DNA of 24,078 nt from Nitrososphaeraceae archaeon (GTDB lineage Archaea > Thermoproteota > Nitrososphaeria > Nitrososphaerales > Nitrososphaeraceae). A program made the position numbers and the translations under genes. This document shows, piece by piece, positions 22,508 to 24,078 of this stretch (position 1 is the stretch's first letter; every line of letters begins with the position of its first letter). The stretch spans positions 1 through 24,078 of the forward strand of contig JAICHH010000008.1 of assembly GCA_025922715.1 (NCBI GenBank), written 5' to 3'. Under the pieces are notes generated by a model that saw only the letters and a list, made by a program, of their open reading frames with translations, ran no database searches and was not told where the DNA came from.

Positions 22508-22749
22508 AATTTATCTCTGCTATAGACTTTTTCTTTATATCTCTGATTCACTTTAACAAAAAAAATTTTTCAGATTTAACAATTACAATCTTTAATAATT
22601 GATAAAAAGCAATTTTTCTACAATGTTCTTATGCTAGTTGTATAACTACTACTTTATTTAAAAAGCAATAAAATTCATCTAAATGATATGTCATGTTGTA
22701 TTAATCATTTATTTATTATTCTTATTTTTTCAATCGTCTTAAAATCTTC

Positions 22750-22760
22750 TTTTTATATAG
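22750..22760 (+). promoter_or_regulatory. TATA-like box of the aIF2-beta gene
   Basis: TTTTTATATAG is centred about 45 nt before ATG 22801, predicting a leader of about 20 nt. The preceding 22508-22749 shows no gene. Confidence 0.4.
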
Positions 22761-22800
22761 TTACCACAACGTACATTAATAAGAAAAATGTAAATTAATT

Positions 22801-23235
22801 ATGGAACAATATCAAACTAAAGCAGATTACGAATTATTACTTGATAGACTTCATAATAAATTAGGAACAACAGCTAAAAAAGAAGTCTCCAGATTGGAAT
22901 TACCTGTTCCACAAATAATTTGGGTTGGTCAGAGAACAATATTTAGAAACTTTATGGATTTTCCAAAAGCATTACGTCGCGATCCAGAAAAATTATTACT
23001 ATATCTTAATAAGGAGCTTGCTTCGGCTGGTTATATTAACGGTGATAGAGTTATTTTTTTAGGACGTAAAGTACGTTCATCATTTGGTGCGTTAATTGAT
23101 AGATATGTAAAAGATTATGTCATATGTCCCGTTTGCGGTAGCCCTGATACAAGAACAGAAAAAAATAAAAAATTAGGCTTTTTATTGTGTGAGGCCTGTG
23201 GAGCAAAATCTTCTATAAAAGGCAATTATGCGTAA
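22801..23235 (+). CDS. eif2b: Translation initiation factor 2 subunit beta (aIF2-beta)
   Basis: 144 aa, the usual archaeal length. It is part of the heterotrimer that carries initiator Met-tRNA to the small ribosomal subunit. The N-terminal helix contacts aIF2-gamma. The central alpha/beta domain shows 'QIIWVGQRTIFRNFMDF', 'LLLYLNKELASAGYINGDR' and 'FLGRKVRSSFGALIDRYVKDY'. The C-terminal zinc ribbon has Cys109, Cys112, Cys130, Cys133 ('CPVCGSPDT' and 'LLCEACGAKSSI'), all intact. Confidence 0.96.
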   Translation: MEQYQTKADYELLLDRLHNKLGTTAKKEVSRLELPVPQIIWVGQRTIFRNFMDFPKALRRDPEKLLLYLNKELASAGYINGDRVIFLGRKVRSSFGALIDRYVKDYVICPVCGSPDTRTEKNKKLGFLLCEACGAKSSIKGNYA

Positions 23236-23418
23236 TTAATTATTATTATTATACCTCAATCTCATAATACGAAAATTCAATAAAGATCATATTTCAATAA
23301 TATTTTTTGCATAAGACAGTGACTGAACGTTATGATCCCTCTATTTTCTCATAAATAGGATTTTATCAAAAAAAATTTATTTTCATTTTTTTATTTTCTA
23401 AATATATTTAGGAGTACT

Positions 23419-23838
23419 CTATTCTATATGTTGTTTTATTCTATTTTCAATTTGTCCCTTTGGTAACGCGCCAATCGTTACATCAATAACCTGTCCTTCT
23501 TTCAAGATCATTAGAGTTGGAATACTTTGAATTCCAAATCTTTGTGATATGCGAGGATTTTCATCTACATTGACTTTACCAAATACTATTTTTCCAGCAT
23601 ACTGTTCTGCTAATTGTTCTATGATAGGCGATACCATTTTACATGGACCACACCATGCAGCCCAAAAATCTACGACTAACAAAGAGTGTTTTGATTTCTC
23701 TATATCAAAATTTGAATCGGTGAGATTAATAGGCTTATTAATTTTTTTTATTTCATTCATCGATCTCAATTTTTCTTCTAGGATCTCTTTTTTTCTTTTC
23801 ATAATAGCAGAAATCTCCTCATCTTCTGTAATTGGCAT
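23419..23838 (-). CDS. trxA: Thioredoxin with N-terminal extension
   Basis: 139 aa, ATG 23838. The thioredoxin domain (about 37-139) contains the redox-active 'FWAAWCGPCKMVSPI' (Cys63, Cys66), 'VNVDENPRISQRFGIQSIPT' with the cis-Pro, and 'GALPKGQIENRI'. It reduces disulfides in the cytoplasm. A 35-residue highly charged helical extension (EDEEISAIMKRKKEILEEK) precedes the domain; thioredoxins of about 105 aa lack it, though similar extensions occur in Nitrososphaerota. It converges on aIF2-beta, and an AT-rich TATA-like region (23853-23870) lies just upstream. Confidence 0.93.
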   Translation of the reverse strand: MPITEDEEISAIMKRKKEILEEKLRSMNEIKKINKPINLTDSNFDIEKSKHSLLVVDFWAAWCGPCKMVSPIIEQLAEQYAGKIVFGKVNVDENPRISQRFGIQSIPTLMILKEGQVIDVTIGALPKGQIENRIKQHIE

Positions 23839-23962
23839 AATTTTTTTTTGGGTATACTATATTTAATTTGTATGATGCTATATTTCATTTCGGTTTCAAA
23901 ATTATTTTGTTATTTCCAACGATATCTAATTATCCGGCATCATTCATTTGAATATAATTAAT

Positions 23963-24078
23963 ATGATCGATAATGATAATTCTGTCGAAAAAGATGAAAA
24001 ACAAACCAATGATGATAATAGTGATTCCTTAAAAGAAGAATTGGAAAAAGATGAAAAACAAACCAATGATGATAATAG
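23963..24078 (+). CDS. Very acidic protein, 5' end only, with internal tandem repeat
   Basis: ATG 23963 opens a frame that runs off the right edge (38 codons visible). It begins MIDNDNSVEKDEKQTNDDN and is dominated by Asp, Glu, Asn and Lys. A 19-residue unit (EKDEKQTNDDNSDSLKEEL) is followed by a second copy that continues to the edge. Acidic, disordered N-termini of this sort are common in, for example, GrpE, but nothing specific can be assigned from this part. It is divergent from thioredoxin. Confidence 0.55.
   Translation, partial: MIDNDNSVEKDEKQTNDDNSDSLKEELEKDEKQTNDDN
23987..24078 (+). repeat. 57-bp in-frame tandem repeat (at least 1.6 units)
   Basis: The 35 bases at 23987-24021 recur identically at 24044-24078, a period of 57 bases or 19 codons. 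The repeat reaches the window edge, so more copies may follow. Perfect identity indicates recent duplication. Confidence 0.85.

Noticed and set aside
1..24078. CRISPR arrays, rRNA, transposases, integrases
   Set aside because: No regularly spaced repeats, rRNA motifs, DDE/tyrosine or serine recombinase motifs were seen on either strand.

Overview
The window reads as chromosome of an ammonia-oxidising-type archaeon of the Nitrososphaerota (Thaumarchaeota), possibly Nitrosocosmicus-like. It is very AT-rich. It carries archaeal/eukaryal-type translation factors (aIF1A, aIF2-beta), a Sulfolobus-type dicluster ferredoxin, an Amt ammonium transporter, an HMG-CoA reductase for archaeal lipid synthesis, an intron-containing tRNA-Ser with G73 and no encoded CCA, and TATA boxes about 26-32 nt before many start codons, which suggests leaderless mRNAs. 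The genus is inference; no amo or 16S gene is present to confirm it.

Region 1 (1-7250) is gene-poor accessory or decaying DNA. It holds two overlapping unknown genes cut by the left edge (one DUF6659-like), a secreted or anchored SnoaL-like protein, a tRNA 3'-end fragment that looks like an attachment-site scar, and two paralogous small proteins with a CxxC...CxH motif. It also has one intact and one frameshifted micro zinc finger, a DUF72 N-terminal remnant, an ORF interrupted by a stop, a 173-bp inverted-repeat (MITE-like) element, and a PD-(D/E)XK-like nuclease gene. Long stretches contain only short broken frames.

Region 2 (7300-8240) has a two-TM mini-protein and aIF1A, whose start codon is problematic.

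Region 3 (15552 down to 8335, minus strand) is a compact histidine operon: hisG-hisD-hisC-HAD phosphatase-hisB-hisH-hisA-hisF. Junctions overlap or are only a few bases long, and four of the eight genes start with TTG or GTG. The HAD gene sits where a histidinol-phosphate phosphatase is needed. hisI and hisE are absent from the window.

Region 4 (15602-18256, minus) contains class II HMG-CoA reductase behind an anchored glucose/sorbosone-dehydrogenase-family protein whose usual active-site His is Asn, then tRNA-Ser(UGA) with two predicted introns (D-loop and canonical 37/38).

Region 5 (18604-24078) contains a DegT/DnrJ sugar aminotransferase, Amt, the ferredoxin, an unrecognised 201-aa protein, aIF2-beta, a thioredoxin (minus), and the 5' end of a very acidic protein with an in-frame 57-bp tandem repeat running off the right edge.

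No CRISPR array, integrase, transposase or rRNA was found. I see no clearly new multi-gene system. The best leads are the attachment-site scar and decay zone, the doubly interrupted tRNA-Ser, the CxxC/CxH paralogue family, and the HAD enzyme in the his operon.
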